Shown here: piece by piece, positions 17,857-27,866 of the stretch
Layout: every line of letters starts with the position of its first letter
How positions within the stretch are numbered: the stretch's first letter is position 1
From: Gordonia hongkongensis
GTDB lineage: Bacteria > Actinomycetota > Actinomycetes > Mycobacteriales > Mycobacteriaceae
Assembly: GCF_023078355.1 (NCBI RefSeq)
Contig: NZ_CP095552.1
Coordinates: 930,001 to 994,000 of the forward strand
Direction: 5' to 3'
Length of the DNA stretch: 64,000 bases
Notes under the pieces: model-generated
Told to the model about the DNA's origin: nothing
The model's input: the letters and a program-made list of their open reading frames with translations, nothing else
Database searches by the model: none
Program-made: the position numbers and the translations under genes

Positions 17857-18773
17857 GCGTCGGCTGCTGCCGCGGATCCAGCGCACCAGCCGCGAACCGG
17901 AATCGCGTGCGGGGGCATCGAGGTCGAGCGTCGCCAGGGCCTCGGGATCATCGGTCGTGATCTGGTCGACCCGTAACTCCAGCAGTCGCCTGATGTCCGG
18001 GATGACCCGCGGTCCGACCCGCGTCACCGTGTACCCGTCGACGAGCCGACCGCGCTCGTGGAACGCGCCGATCAGGTCGTGGCCGCGGTGGTCGGCCGCC
18101 AATATCAGCCGGTTCTCCAGGTACACCATCTCGGCCTCCGGCGATGCCGCCACCGCGCGATCGACGAAGCCGTCGAAGTCCCCGGAGCGGATCGCCGCGT
18201 CGGCGGCACCGTGATGGCAAGGGTCGTAACCGATCCGGATGCCCGGTGCGGCCGAGGTCAACGTGTCGACCGCCGCGGCGTCGCCGCACGACAAGATGTA
18301 GTGCCGAGCGGGGATGCGACACTGCGGGCGAACACCGCCACGGCCTGGGGATCGAGCGCGGCGTCGTCCTCCTTGAAGTCGAGCTGGAGGGACGCGGTGG
18401 GGGCGATGTCGACGCCGTCGAAGAGTTCGGTCAGGTCCTCGAGCAGGAGGACGTGCTCGTCGACGGGCCGGCCACGGTTGTCCCGCAGGGACAGTTCCCG
18501 CAGATACGACGCCGGGAGCGCGGACACCGCGCCGGTGCCGGTGGTGGCGTGGTCGACCGTGCGGTCGTGCAGGACGGCGAAACCGCGCTCGGCGTGGATC
18601 ACCAGATCGATCTCGACACTCGCGCCGAGCCGCATGCCCTCGACGATCCGGGTCGCGGTGAACGCCGTGTCGTCGGCGCGCCGCCGGCCCCGGTGCCACT
18701 TGAGCATCGTCCGATGGCCGTCGTGGTCGATGTGGATCGGGGCGGCGGGGTCCGGGGGCGACGTGGCGGTCAC
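17842..18773 (-). pseudogene. Glycerophosphodiester phosphodiesterase, frameshifted
   Basis: A GDPD-family enzyme of about 310 residues if the frame is repaired. The N-terminal frame (start 18773) has the substrate and metal-binding part VEIDLVIHAERGFAVLHDRT and the later LQLDFKED. The C-terminal frame resumes with ARHYILSCGDAAAVDTL and IGYDPCHHGAADAAI and runs to the stop at 17842. The switch is at a run of four G on the + strand (18310-18313); adding one base joins the two parts seamlessly. Substrate choice cannot be told, and the His-Glu-Asp metal set is only partly recognisable. Confidence 0.7.
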
Positions 18774-18822
18774 AGCTCCCGACTCTAGCGAGGCGCATCT
18801 CGCCGAATCGGCACGGCGAAGT

Positions 18823-18836
18823 TGGAACGTGTTCTA
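18823..18836. promoter_or_regulatory. KstR-type operator upstream of DapB-like oxidoreductase gene
   Basis: TGGAACGTGTTCTA matches the published KstR consensus TnnAACnnGTTnnA at all defined positions. It ends 12 bases before the ATG at 18848, where a repressor would cover the start of transcription. KstR is the TetR-family repressor of cholesterol-catabolic genes in mycobacteria and rhodococci. Confidence 0.55.
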
Positions 18837-18847
18837 GTTTGGATCGC

Positions 18848-19927
18848 ATGACATTGCGCGTGGTCGAGTGGTCGACCGGAACCGTCGGACGACATGCCAT
18901 CGCCGGGATCGACGCCCGGCCCGACCTCGAACTCGTGGGTGTGTGGGTGTCCGACCCCGCCAAGGTCGGCAAGGACGCCGGCGAACTCGCCGGGCTCGAC
19001 CGTGAGCTGGGTGTCGCGGCGACCGGCGACCGCGACGCGCTGATCGCCCTGAAACCCGACTGCATCGTGCACACCGCGATGACCGACGACCGCGTGCTGG
19101 AGTCGATCGAGGACCTCATCCACTTCGTGGAGAACGGGATCAACGTGGTGTCGAGCGGACCGGTGGTCCTGCAGTTCCCCCATGGCATCCTGCCCGACTC
19201 GCTGCTGGATCGGATCGCCGCCGCGGGTGCGGCGGGTGGCGCGAGCCTCCACGTCAACGGCATCGACCCGGGTTTCGCGAATGACGCACTGCCGCTGGCG
19301 ATGACGAGTCTCTCCCAGCGCATCGACGAGATCCGCTGTCAGGAGATCGCCGACTACTCGACCTACTACCAGCCGGTCGTCATGCGAGACCTGTTCGGCT
19401 TCGGGCAACCACTGGACGCCACGCCGCTGCTGTTCGCGCCGGGCATCCTGTCGATGGGGTGGGGGAGTGTCGTGCGACAGATCGCCGCGGGCCTCGACCT
19501 CGTGCTCGACGAGCCGCTTGTCGAACGCGTCGATCGGGTGGCGGCCGATCGTGACTACTCCACGGTCTCCGTCGAGATCCCCGAGGGCACGATGGCCGCG
19601 GTGCGCTTCGAGGTCGTCGGCCAGGTCGACGGCGTGGATCGCGTTGTGCTGGAGCACTACACGCGCACCCATCCCGACCAATGCCCGGACTGGCCTACCC
19701 CGCACGAGGGCGACGGTTGCTATCGCATCAGCATCTCCGGAGAACCCGAGATGACCGTCGAGTTCGGGCATCACGGCGAGAACGGCGACCACAACGTCTC
19801 CGGCATGATCGTCACCGCGATGCGTCTAGTCAATTCCGTTGCGGCGGTTGTCGATGCGAAACCCGGCCTGGTCACCGCGCTCGACCTCCCGCTCGTGACG
19901 GGTCGGGGGCTCTTCGTGCAGAAGTAG
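18848..19927 (+). CDS. DapB-like NAD(P)-binding oxidoreductase
   Basis: A 359-residue protein with an N-terminal Rossmann fold: LRVVEWSTGTVGRHAIAGID, followed by LELVGVWVSDPAKVGKDAGE. The first domain resembles dihydrodipicolinate reductase, and many actinobacterial members carry that name, but true DapB is about 245 residues and its tetrahydrodipicolinate motif is not seen. The central segment LHVNGIDPGFANDALPLAMT is typical of this longer subfamily. Real substrates are unknown. ATG 18848 is used; a TTG at 18839 would overlap the operator region. The KstR box suggests induction during sterol catabolism, which is inference. Confidence 0.75.
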   Translation: MTLRVVEWSTGTVGRHAIAGIDARPDLELVGVWVSDPAKVGKDAGELAGLDRELGVAATGDRDALIALKPDCIVHTAMTDDRVLESIEDLIHFVENGINVVSSGPVVLQFPHGILPDSLLDRIAAAGAAGGASLHVNGIDPGFANDALPLAMTSLSQRIDEIRCQEIADYSTYYQPVVMRDLFGFGQPLDATPLLFAPGILSMGWGSVVRQIAAGLDLVLDEPLVERVDRVAADRDYSTVSVEIPEGTMAAVRFEVVGQVDGVDRVVLEHYTRTHPDQCPDWPTPHEGDGCYRISISGEPEMTVEFGHHGENGDHNVSGMIVTAMRLVNSVAAVVDAKPGLVTALDLPLVTGRGLFVQK

Positions 19928-19970
19928 CCGCGCTCGACGACGGCGGGCGATGTGATCCGACAGGCGCGAG

Positions 19971-21590
19971 TCATCGACTGGCGAGTAACTCCATGAGGTG
20001 TGCTTCGACGAGGGACGGCCTGGGTGTGCGTGGTCCTGGGCGGGGTGGTCGGACGTCGATGACGTGGCTGGTTTTCAACCATGATCGGCGCGCGTCATGT
20101 GGGCGTGGCTCATCGCCGGACGTGGTGCGTCCGTGGATCTCTCGCCGCACCTGTTCTAGGTGGGCCTGCAACCGCTTGGGTATGTCGGGTCGGCGGTTGA
20201 TGTGTTCGGGGTTGGGTGGCGCGCCGGGTTCGGCGTTGAGTCGCCAGGCGCAGCGGCCTTCGTCGGGTCCGTCGCGGACTACCCGTGTTGTGTATTGGCC
20301 GGGCTGGTCGCCGACCATCCGGTTGTGTCGGGGACAGGCCGGTGCGAGGTCGTCGATGTCGGTGAGACCGCCTTTGGCCCAGTCCTTCTGGGCGTGATGC
20401 ATGTCGACCTGGGTGGCGGGCTGATCGCAACCGGGAGCCGAGCACACCTCCCCGTCAGGGCGGGCGAACGAGACGAGGCGTTGTTCGCGGGTGGCGAGGC
20501 GTTTGCCCCGTCCGAAGTGCAGCGGGACGGTGGTGGCGTCTTTGAAGATCGCGAGCCAGGGTTGCATGTCGGCGGCCATCGCGATCAGGTCCCGGATGGG
20601 CAGCAGGGTGCCGGTGGCGGTGGTCGCGAGTCCGGCTTCGCGGATCAGGTCCCCGAGGTCGGCTTTGATGATCAGCTGCACGGGCAGCCCGCGGTGCGAG
20701 GTGCCGAGAGTCCCGTCGGCGAAACCGGCGGCCAGGGCGGCGTCGAGGGCGTCGTGATTGGTCTGGGCGAGAGTGCGTCCGTCGCGGTCGGCGGCGGCGG
20801 TCAGGGCGTCGGGGTCGGCGGTGCCGGCCGGCCCGTGGGGCGACTGGGGGTCGTCGGGGTTGTTGAGTCCGGGTTTGCCCCACACGGCGAACATCATGGT
20901 GAGCCGGGCGGCGAGTGCGGGGGTCAGGGTGCCCGATATTTTGGCGGTGCCGTCGGCTCGTTGCCGGCCGATCCACAGGCCGCGGCGTCGTTTCTGGTCG
21001 GTGTCGTCTGACAGTGTGCCGTCGGGGTCGAGGTGGGCGAGCAGGCGGGCACCGAGCTGGGTGATCTCGGCGGGGGTGTGGGCTTCGGCGATCTCGGCCA
21101 TCTGTCGTTCGGCGGCGACCTTGATGTCGTGGTCGATGGTGCCCGGGATGCGGTCGAGGACGTCGAGGGTGGCTTGTACGTGGGCGGTGCCGACTGCGCC
21201 TTGTGCGAAAGATTCGGCGAGGCAGGGGTATTCGGGTGGGAGGACCTCGCCGCCGAGGCTGGTCCGGTGGGCGGTGGCGTCCATCTGCTTACGGCGGCGC
21301 ATCGGGTTCGACACCCGTAGCCGATGTGTCATGAACTGCATCAGGGTGCGGCAGCCGGCCTTGCGGGGCAGATCACGAGCCTCGACCTGATCGATCTGCC
21401 GGTCACCGGCGACGGTCAGACGTGCGATGGCGCGTTCGGTCTCCGCGGCGACGTCGATCAGTTCTTCGTCGGTGCACGAGGACAAGTCGACGGTCTGTAG
21501 TTCGTCGAGGTTCGCGTGTAGTTCGGCGACGAGTTCGGCCGCGCGGGACACGGGCGCGCCGTGGTCGGCGAGTGGTGTGGTGCTGGGCAT
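19971..21590 (-). CDS. HNH endonuclease-like protein, DUF222 / 13E12 family
   Basis: A 539-residue protein with the N-terminal DUF222 domain (about residues 20-350, with RKAGCRTLMQFMTHRLRVSN) and a C-terminal HNH domain: CSAPGCDQPATQVDMHHAQK and then LAPACPRHNRMV, giving the His-His, Asn and His ligands plus a Cys pair. These are the 13E12-repeat proteins of M. tuberculosis, usually multicopy. ATG at 21590 is preceded by a strong GGGGGAGG. An SOS-box-like site lies 31 bases upstream, and several M. tuberculosis paralogs are known LexA targets. The biological role, whether selfish or DNA-repair related, is unresolved. Confidence 0.88.
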   Translation of the reverse strand: MPSTTPLADHGAPVSRAAELVAELHANLDELQTVDLSSCTDEELIDVAAETERAIARLTVAGDRQIDQVEARDLPRKAGCRTLMQFMTHRLRVSNPMRRRKQMDATAHRTSLGGEVLPPEYPCLAESFAQGAVGTAHVQATLDVLDRIPGTIDHDIKVAAERQMAEIAEAHTPAEITQLGARLLAHLDPDGTLSDDTDQKRRRGLWIGRQRADGTAKISGTLTPALAARLTMMFAVWGKPGLNNPDDPQSPHGPAGTADPDALTAAADRDGRTLAQTNHDALDAALAAGFADGTLGTSHRGLPVQLIIKADLGDLIREAGLATTATGTLLPIRDLIAMAADMQPWLAIFKDATTVPLHFGRGKRLATREQRLVSFARPDGEVCSAPGCDQPATQVDMHHAQKDWAKGGLTDIDDLAPACPRHNRMVGDQPGQYTTRVVRDGPDEGRCAWRLNAEPGAPPNPEHINRRPDIPKRLQAHLEQVRREIHGRTTSGDEPRPHDARRSWLKTSHVIDVRPPRPGPRTPRPSLVEAHLMELLASR

Positions 21591-21620
21591 GACGGTCACC
21601 TCCCCCGAGAACCGTTGCTG

Positions 21621-21634
21621 CGAATGTACGTTCG
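21621..21634. promoter_or_regulatory. SOS (LexA) box-like site upstream of DUF222/HNH gene
   Basis: The 16 bases from 21620, read in gene direction as TCGAACGTACATTCGC, match 10 of 12 fixed positions of the mycobacterial SOS box TCGAAC-N4-GTTCGA; the first half-site is perfect. It is 31 bases upstream of the start codon, as expected for a LexA-repressed promoter. Confidence 0.55.
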
Positions 21635-21780
21635 AGTGTACACGAGTTCGGCTGACTTGGCCACGAAAACAATTGCCCGGCAATGTGAATCAGATTCATT
21701 GTGTTGCGGGAGCTTGTCGGTGGCGACCGGTAGGATTCGGCGGGGCGATGAGGGTTGTCGGTTGGGTCAAGCGAACACGA

Positions 21781-22263
21781 TCACCACGACGGCAGCCCGC
21801 GTGCCTCGAGCTGCGCACGCAGTCGCTCCCGGCCATGTAACGACTCGGCATCGGCGAGACGAGCGAGAACCTTTGTGCTCCAGTCTCCCTCGAGGCCGTA
21901 CCGACGTTGTAACCGGACAGGACCTCGTCGTATGCCTCGACGTGGGAGTCCGCAGACTCGGCGTCGTAGGTCTCGTGGTGGAGAACCGCCGCTTGGGGCA
22001 GGCGGGGTTTGATACCCGCGGGCTCGGTCGGATCGGGTCGTCCGATCGCCAGACCGAAGGTCGCGACCGCATGGTCGGGTAGGCCGAGTTCGTCGGCCAC
22101 CGCCAGGGGGTGGTTGCGGATCGACCCGACGAACACCGTTCCGAATTCCAGGGATTCGGCGGCGACGACTGCGTTCTGGGCGGCGAGCGCGGTGTCGACG
22201 AAACCGACGATCGTGGATTCGAGGTTGCCGGTGCCCGCGGGCGGGGCCGCCGCCCGACGACGT
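21781..22263 (-). pseudogene. Nitroreductase remnant, N-terminally truncated and frameshifted
   Basis: A fragment of an FMN-dependent NfsA/FRP-type oxidoreductase. From 22263 it reads GTGNLESTIVGFVDTALAAQ and AVVAAESLEFGTVFVGSIR, then TFGLAIGRPDPTEPAGIKPR and YDEVLSGYN. After about 21913 the frame must shift by one base to continue with GDWSTKVLARLADAESLHGR and ARGLPSW before the stop at 21781. About 160 residues of a usual 260-280 remain. The first about 100 residues, including FMN-contacting Arg/Ser at the N-terminus, are missing; the rpmJ stop codon sits exactly where the fragment begins. The truncation makes this real decay rather than a sequencing error alone. Confidence 0.75.
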
Positions 22264-22386
22264 TCAGCCCTGGCGCGCCTTGAATCTGGGGTTGCCCTTG
22301 TTGATCACGTAGATGCGCCCCTTGCGCTTGACCACTTGTGAACCGGGTTGGTTCTTCAACGACCGGATGGATGCACGGACCTTCAA
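22264..22386 (-). CDS. rpmJ: 50S ribosomal protein L36, zinc-free paralog
   Basis: A 40-residue protein, exactly the length of the C-minus form of L36: [19 protein letters not shown], then [19 protein letters not shown]. The Cys/His zinc ribbon of the canonical form is absent. TTG at 22386 is the start, with AAGGAGG upstream at close spacing. C-minus ribosomal proteins replace zinc-binding ones during zinc starvation and are usually repressed by Zur; a Zur-like palindrome lies just upstream. The gene is alone, not in a rpmB/rpmG/rpsN/rpsR cluster, and abuts a truncated nitroreductase gene. Confidence 0.92.
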   Translation of the reverse strand: MKVRASIRSLKNQPGSQVVKRKGRIYVINKGNPRFKARQG

Positions 22387-22396
22387 CGGAGCCTCC

Positions 22397-22419
22397 TTAA
22401 TGGAAATTGTTTCCATTAA
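22397..22419. promoter_or_regulatory. Zur-box-like palindrome upstream of rpmJ
   Basis: Arms TTAATGGAAA and TTTCCATTAA are perfectly complementary around a TTG spacer. The 15-base centre TGGAAATTGTTTCCA has the layout of actinobacterial Zur boxes (TGAAAA-type half-sites facing TTTTCA). It begins 11 bases upstream of the TTG start, overlapping the likely promoter. The AT-rich perfect palindrome stands out in this GC-rich DNA. Confidence 0.6.
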
Positions 22420-22451
22420 AGCAGGTCCGTCGACGAGCGCCGAGGCGGGTG

Positions 22452-23960
22452 TCAGACCTCCCAGGTGTGCACCGGCTCGCCCTCGTGCATCTGGGTGACG
22501 TAGTCGCGGAGCATCCCGTGCAGCGCCTGTGTCCGGCTCTCGCCCGCGCGTTCGCGGGCCGCGACCGCCTGGCGTTGCCAGACCGATCCCGTCTGGCGGG
22601 AGATGCAGCGGCCCTCGATGACCGACAGGTAGCGCTTGCGGGCCTTGTCGGAGACGCCGAACCGCTGCAAACCGTCCTCGGCGAGCACGAGCAGCCGGCG
22701 CAGGACGAGTTCGTCGGGTCGCACCCAGCCGACGTCGGGCCAGTACAGCTGCGACTCCATGCCGGTGCGGGCGCCGGACTGCAGGTTCTCGGCGGCGGCG
22801 TTGAACGACATCCGCGACCACAGCGGCCGATCGGATTCGACGAGGCCCCGGACGACGCCGTAGTAGAACGCGGCGTTGGCCATCGTGTCGACGACCGTGG
22901 GACCGGCGGGCAACACGCGGTTCTCGACGCGCAGGTGGGCCTGTCCCTCGTGGATGTCGTAGACCGGACGGTTCCAGCGGTAGACGGTCCCGTTGTGCAG
23001 ACGCAGTTCGTCGAGGGTGGGGATGCGTCCGTCGTCGAGCTCGGCGAGCGGGTCGGTGTCGGTGCAGACGGGGAGGAGCGCGGGGAAATAGCGCGTGTTC
23101 TCCTCGAAGAGGTCGAAGATCGTGTTGATCCACCGCTCTCCGAACCACACTCGCGGCCGGACACCCTGGTTCTTCAGCTCCAGCGGCCGGGTGTCGGTGG
23201 CCTGTTCGAAGACCGGGATGCGGCTCTCGTGCCACAACGCGGTCTCGGCGAGGAAGGGCGAGTTCCCGGCCAGGGCGACCTGCACCCCGGCGATGGCCTG
23301 TGCCGCATTCCAGTGCGAGGCGAAGTCTTCCGGCGCCACTCGGAGATGGAGCTGCAGGGATGTACAGGCCGCCTCGGGCAGGATCGAGTCGGTCGACGTG
23401 CGCAGGTGCTCGGTGTCGTGGGTGTCGGTCAGCGGGATGCCGGTGATGTCGATCTCGAGATCCTCACCCCGGGCTGCGAAGATCTGCTCGTTCAGCAGGT
23501 CGTAGCGCGGGTTCGCCGAGATCCAGTGATGCGCGAAGTGTTCGGACTTCAGTGTCGGCAACATGCCGATCATGACCAGGTGGCTCGACGTCTGTGCGGC
23601 CCGCTGCTCGGCCCGGTTGAGCGACGTCCGCAACGCCTGCTCGAGCGAGATCGTATCGTCGGTCGTGAACGGTCGCGGCGAGACGTTGATCTCGATGTTG
23701 AACTGGCCGAGTTCGGTCTGATAGTCCGGATCGGCGATCGCCTCGAGGACGGCGGCGTTCGCCATCGCGGGCTGCATGTCCTCGTCGACGAGGTTCAGTT
23801 CGACCTCCATGCCGAGCAACGGCTTCGGCGGACGGCCCTGATCGGTGAACAGCCCGTCGGCGAGCATCCGCGCGATCGCTTCCGTGCCGCGACCCACCTG
23901 ACGCCGGAAACGAACCCGGTCCTCGCCGGTGAACTGCTGTTTGGACACCTCGGCTCCCAT
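22452..23960 (-). CDS. Glutamate-cysteine ligase family (GCS2-like) protein
   Basis: A 502-residue carboxylate-amine ligase. [19 protein letters not shown] at about residues 48-66 holds the acidic metal-binding residues, and [15 protein letters not shown] is the second conserved strand. [19 protein letters not shown] and [20 protein letters not shown] complete the grasp-like active site of the GCS2 family. It is longer than the 370-residue YbdK form. Actinobacteria make mycothiol rather than glutathione, so the substrate is probably not glutathione synthesis; it is left unassigned. ATG at 23960; the convergent stop region with rpmJ is short. Confidence 0.8.
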   Translation of the reverse strand: MGAEVSKQQFTGEDRVRFRRQVGRGTEAIARMLADGLFTDQGRPPKPLLGMEVELNLVDEDMQPAMANAAVLEAIADPDYQTELGQFNIEINVSPRPFTTDDTISLEQALRTSLNRAEQRAAQTSSHLVMIGMLPTLKSEHFAHHWISANPRYDLLNEQIFAARGEDLEIDITGIPLTDTHDTEHLRTSTDSILPEAACTSLQLHLRVAPEDFASHWNAAQAIAGVQVALAGNSPFLAETALWHESRIPVFEQATDTRPLELKNQGVRPRVWFGERWINTIFDLFEENTRYFPALLPVCTDTDPLAELDDGRIPTLDELRLHNGTVYRWNRPVYDIHEGQAHLRVENRVLPAGPTVVDTMANAAFYYGVVRGLVESDRPLWSRMSFNAAAENLQSGARTGMESQLYWPDVGWVRPDELVLRRLLVLAEDGLQRFGVSDKARKRYLSVIEGRCISRQTGSVWQRQAVAARERAGESRTQALHGMLRDYVTQMHEGEPVHTWEV

Positions 23961-24015
23961 GCGGTCAATACTGCCCGATCCGCATCGGCGCGAACCCTCT
24001 TGCGAAGATGGCGGA

Positions 24016-24423
24016 GTGCCACCACGCAGGAGAGTGGACCCCGCCGAGGTCCGGGCCGCGGTGCTGGCCGTCTCGGACTGGCTCGTCGACCCGACCGTGC
24101 CGACCCCGGGACGCGCCGCCCTCGCCGACGCCGTCCGTCGATCGGCCCGGTCACTCGAGCAGCTCGCCCCCGGGAACTCGGTCGAGGTCCGGGTGCCTCC
24201 GTTCGTCGCGGTCCAGTGCATCGAAGGTCCCCGTCACACCCGCGGAACGCCGCCGAACGTCGTCGAGATGGCGCCGCGGACCTGGCTGCTCCTCGTCGCC
24301 GGTGTCCTCACCTACGACGACGCCCTCGCCGCGGGCCTGGTGGATGCGTCCGGGCATCGCGCGGCACTCATCGCCGACCTGCTGCCGCTCATCCCGATCG
24401 GCCCGCCGGGCGACCGGGAGTAG
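24016..24423 (+). CDS. Sterol carrier/MDMPI-type conserved protein (Rv0807-like)
   Basis: A 135-residue protein starting with GTG at 24016. It contains a compact region (VEVRVPPFVAVQCIEGPRHT, PPNVVEMAPRTWLLLVAGVL) typical of the small SCP2-like conserved proteins encoded directly before purF in mycobacteria (Rv0807). The motif VVEMAPRTWLLLVAG is the recognisable core. Its role is unknown. It is on the same strand as purF with a 151-base gap that contains a short palindrome GTGATGCATCAC (24428-24439) of uncertain meaning. The gene starts 55 bases from the divergent GCS2-like gene. Confidence 0.75.
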   Translation: MPPRRRVDPAEVRAAVLAVSDWLVDPTVPTPGRAALADAVRRSARSLEQLAPGNSVEVRVPPFVAVQCIEGPRHTRGTPPNVVEMAPRTWLLLVAGVLTYDDALAAGLVDASGHRAALIADLLPLIPIGPPGDRE

Positions 24424-24574
24424 GAGTGTGATGCATCACTCGACCGGGGCGTCGGGAATGACCCGCCGGTCGACACCGCTGGAAGATTCGCATCGGGAGC
24501 CGACCGACCCGTAAACTCACGCATGTCTCCCAGCCCACTCGACGGACCGATTCGCAGCCCCAGGGAGCTAGTCG

Positions 24575-26185
24575 ATGCCTGATCATTCGATCGCCCACAT
24601 GAACCTGCTCGCTGCCACGACGCCGGCGGGCGGATGCTCCGCACGTGGCTCGGGTGCGATCAATCCGGCCCCGCTGGACGATCTCGAGAACGAACCGCGT
24701 GAGGAATGCGGTGTCTTCGGTGTCTGGGCGCCCGGCGAGGACGTCGCCAAGCTGAGTTACTACGGCCTCTACGCCCTGCAGCACCGCGGCCAGGAAGCCG
24801 CGGGCATCGCCGTCGGCGACGGCAGCCAGGTGGTCGTGTTCAAGGACCTCGGACTCGTCAGCCAGGTCTTCGACGAGCAGACCCTGGGTGCGATGAGCGG
24901 GCATGTGGCGATCGGCCACTGCCGGTACTCCACCACCGGCTCGACGACCTGGGAGAACTCGCAGCCGATCTTCCGCACCACCGACGCCGGGACCGGCGTG
25001 GCCCTGGGCCACAACGGCAACCTGGTCAACACCGCGGACCTCGCGGCGCGTGCGCGCGAGCAGGGGATCAAGAGTTCGGCAGCGACGTCGGACTCCGATG
25101 TCGTCGGTGCGCTCCTCGCGCACGGCGCCGCGGACAGCTCGATCGAGCAGGCCGCGATGGAACTGCTGCCGACCCTCAAGGGCGCGTTCTGCCTGACCTT
25201 CATGGATGAGCACACGCTCTACGCCGCGCGCGATCCGCACGGTGTGCGCCCGCTGTCACTCGGCCGCCTCGACCGCGGCTGGGTCGTCGCCTCGGAGACC
25301 GCCGCCCTCGACATCGTGGGTGCGTCGTTCGTCCGCGACATCGAGCCGGGCGAGCTCCTGGCCATCGACGCCGACGGCGTCCGCAGCACGCGCTTCGCCG
25401 AGCCGACCCCCAGCGGGTGCGTCTTCGAATACGTCTATCTCGCCCGTCCCGACTCGGTGATCCACGGTCGTTCGGTGCATTCGACCCGCGTCGAGATCGG
25501 TCGCCGACTCGCCAAGGAACACCCCGCCGAGGGTGACCTGGTCATCCCGGTACCGGAGTCGGGCGTGCCGGCGGCCGTCGGATTCGCCCAGGAATCCGGG
25601 ATTCCGTACGGCCAGGGACTGATGAAGAACGCCTACGTCGGCCGTACCTTCATCCAGCCGTCGCAGACGATCCGCCAGCTCGGTATCCGCTTGAAGCTCA
25701 ATCCGTTGCGCGAGGTGATCCGCGGGAAACGGCTCGTCGTCGTCGACGACTCGATCGTGCGCGGCAACACCCAGCGCGCGCTCATCCGGATGCTGCGCGA
25801 GGCCGGTGCCGCCGAGGTGCACGTCCGCATCGCGTCGAGCCCGGTCCGGTGGCCGTGCTTCTACGGGATCGACTTCGCGTCCCCGGCGGAACTGATCGCC
25901 AACGGCATGGAGTCCGAGGCCGGAATGGTCGAGGGGGTCCGGCAGGCCATCGGTGCCGATTCGCTGGGTTACATCAGCATCGACGAGATGATCAACTCGA
26001 CCGGGCAGGCCGCGTCGAGCCTCTGCGCTGCGTGCTTCGACGGCAAGTACCCGATCGAGCTGCCCAAGGAGACCTCGATGGGCAAGGCGGTCCTCGAACA
26101 GATGCTGGCGAGCGCGGCCGGCGACCGCTCGGTGGACCCGCTGACCCAGCCGAACGACAACGTCAGCGCGGTCATGCGGCCCTGA
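24575..26185 (+). CDS. purF: Amidophosphoribosyltransferase
   Basis: A 536-residue enzyme for the first committed step of purine synthesis. After a leader of about 44 residues, CGVFGVWAP provides the N-terminal nucleophile Cys of the glutaminase domain once the propeptide is removed. ALGHNGNLVN and GVRPLSLGRL follow. The PRTase domain has the PRPP loop VVVDDSIVRGNTQ, and cysteines in the C-terminal half (WPCFYGID; SLCAACF) fit the Fe-S type. The start ATG 24575 has GGGAG upstream; an ATG at 24599 would also keep the nucleophile in a shorter leader. PurM follows 97 bases downstream, as in mycobacteria. Confidence 0.96.
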   Translation: MPDHSIAHMNLLAATTPAGGCSARGSGAINPAPLDDLENEPREECGVFGVWAPGEDVAKLSYYGLYALQHRGQEAAGIAVGDGSQVVVFKDLGLVSQVFDEQTLGAMSGHVAIGHCRYSTTGSTTWENSQPIFRTTDAGTGVALGHNGNLVNTADLAARAREQGIKSSAATSDSDVVGALLAHGAADSSIEQAAMELLPTLKGAFCLTFMDEHTLYAARDPHGVRPLSLGRLDRGWVVASETAALDIVGASFVRDIEPGELLAIDADGVRSTRFAEPTPSGCVFEYVYLARPDSVIHGRSVHSTRVEIGRRLAKEHPAEGDLVIPVPESGVPAAVGFAQESGIPYGQGLMKNAYVGRTFIQPSQTIRQLGIRLKLNPLREVIRGKRLVVVDDSIVRGNTQRALIRMLREAGAAEVHVRIASSPVRWPCFYGIDFASPAELIANGMESEAGMVEGVRQAIGADSLGYISIDEMINSTGQAASSLCAACFDGKYPIELPKETSMGKAVLEQMLASAAGDRSVDPLTQPNDNVSAVMRP

Positions 26186-26282
26186 TTTCGTGCCGTAGGC
26201 CCTCCGGTACCGTATGACCCGTCGGCGAACACGCCGGAAACAACGTTCGACCGAGATTTTCTGGAACGGGAGTGCTGCGGTG

Positions 26283-27389
<1,107 letters not shown>

Positions 27390-27451
27390 CGCGATCGGTG
27401 AATCCGCAACTCTCGCAGAGACATTGGAGCGGGGGAGCAGCCGCACACACA

Positions 27452-27496
27452 ACACCGACGCCCGCCGGAGGGGATTCCCTCGGCGGGCGTCGGTGT
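27452..27496. terminator. Strong hairpin after purM
   Basis: Arms of 20-21 bases beginning ACACCGACGCCCGCCG pair around a GATT loop, with one unpaired G. It lies 63 bases downstream of the purM stop. There is little of a T run, as is common in high-GC actinobacteria. It can act in both directions between purM and the opposing DUF3073 gene. Confidence 0.75.
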
Positions 27497-27536
27497 CTGT
27501 TCATGACGGGATCACCCCGGAACGGTCGCATGAGCA

Positions 27537-27565
27537 CGCACCACCCATCAGAAACGGGTGGTGCG
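27537..27565. terminator. Second hairpin between purM and DUF3073 gene
   Basis: CGCACCACCC and GGGTGGTGCG form a perfect 10-base stem with a nine-base loop. It sits between the convergent purM and DUF3073 genes and is nearer the latter, whose transcript it probably ends. No other feature is seen in 27390-27664. Confidence 0.6.
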
Positions 27566-27664
27566 TACGAAGTCATGGTCCCGCGTCGCCGCGGGTCCGC
27601 TCATGCGGAGAAAATGTGGGGTGATCCCGGGCGTCGAGAGATCAACACCCGAAGAGTGTGCGCG

Positions 27665-27844
27665 TCAAGCGCGTCGCCACTCCTCTTCGTCCACCCAGTC
27701 GTCCACCGGATCCGGTCGTTCTACAACCGGATCGCCCTGTCCGGAGAGCTCACGCTGCAAGCTTTCCAGGTCGGTGTTCGGAGTGGAGTACTTCAGCTGA
27801 CGTGCAACCTTCGTCTGCTTTGCCTTTGCCCGGCCGCGGCCCAT
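27665..27844 (-). CDS. DUF3073 small basic/acidic protein (Rv0810c-like)
   Basis: A 59-residue protein: MGRGRAKAKQTKVARQLKYS at the start, an acidic C-terminus with PDPVDDWVDEEEWRRA. This is the DUF3073 family, always small, and found beside purM in mycobacteria. The ATG at 27844 has GAGGGGG upstream; longer versions starting farther upstream do not align with the family. Function is unknown. The basic N-terminus could contact nucleic acid, which is speculation. Confidence 0.85.
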   Translation of the reverse strand: MGRGRAKAKQTKVARQLKYSTPNTDLESLQRELSGQGDPVVERPDPVDDWVDEEEWRRA

Positions 27845-27866
27845 ATGGGACCCCCTCGCACAATGA

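Noticed and set aside
24428..24439. Palindrome GTGATGCATCAC upstream of purF as an operator
   Set aside because: Only 12 bases, not extended by further symmetry, and not matching a known purine regulator site; such palindromes occur often by chance.
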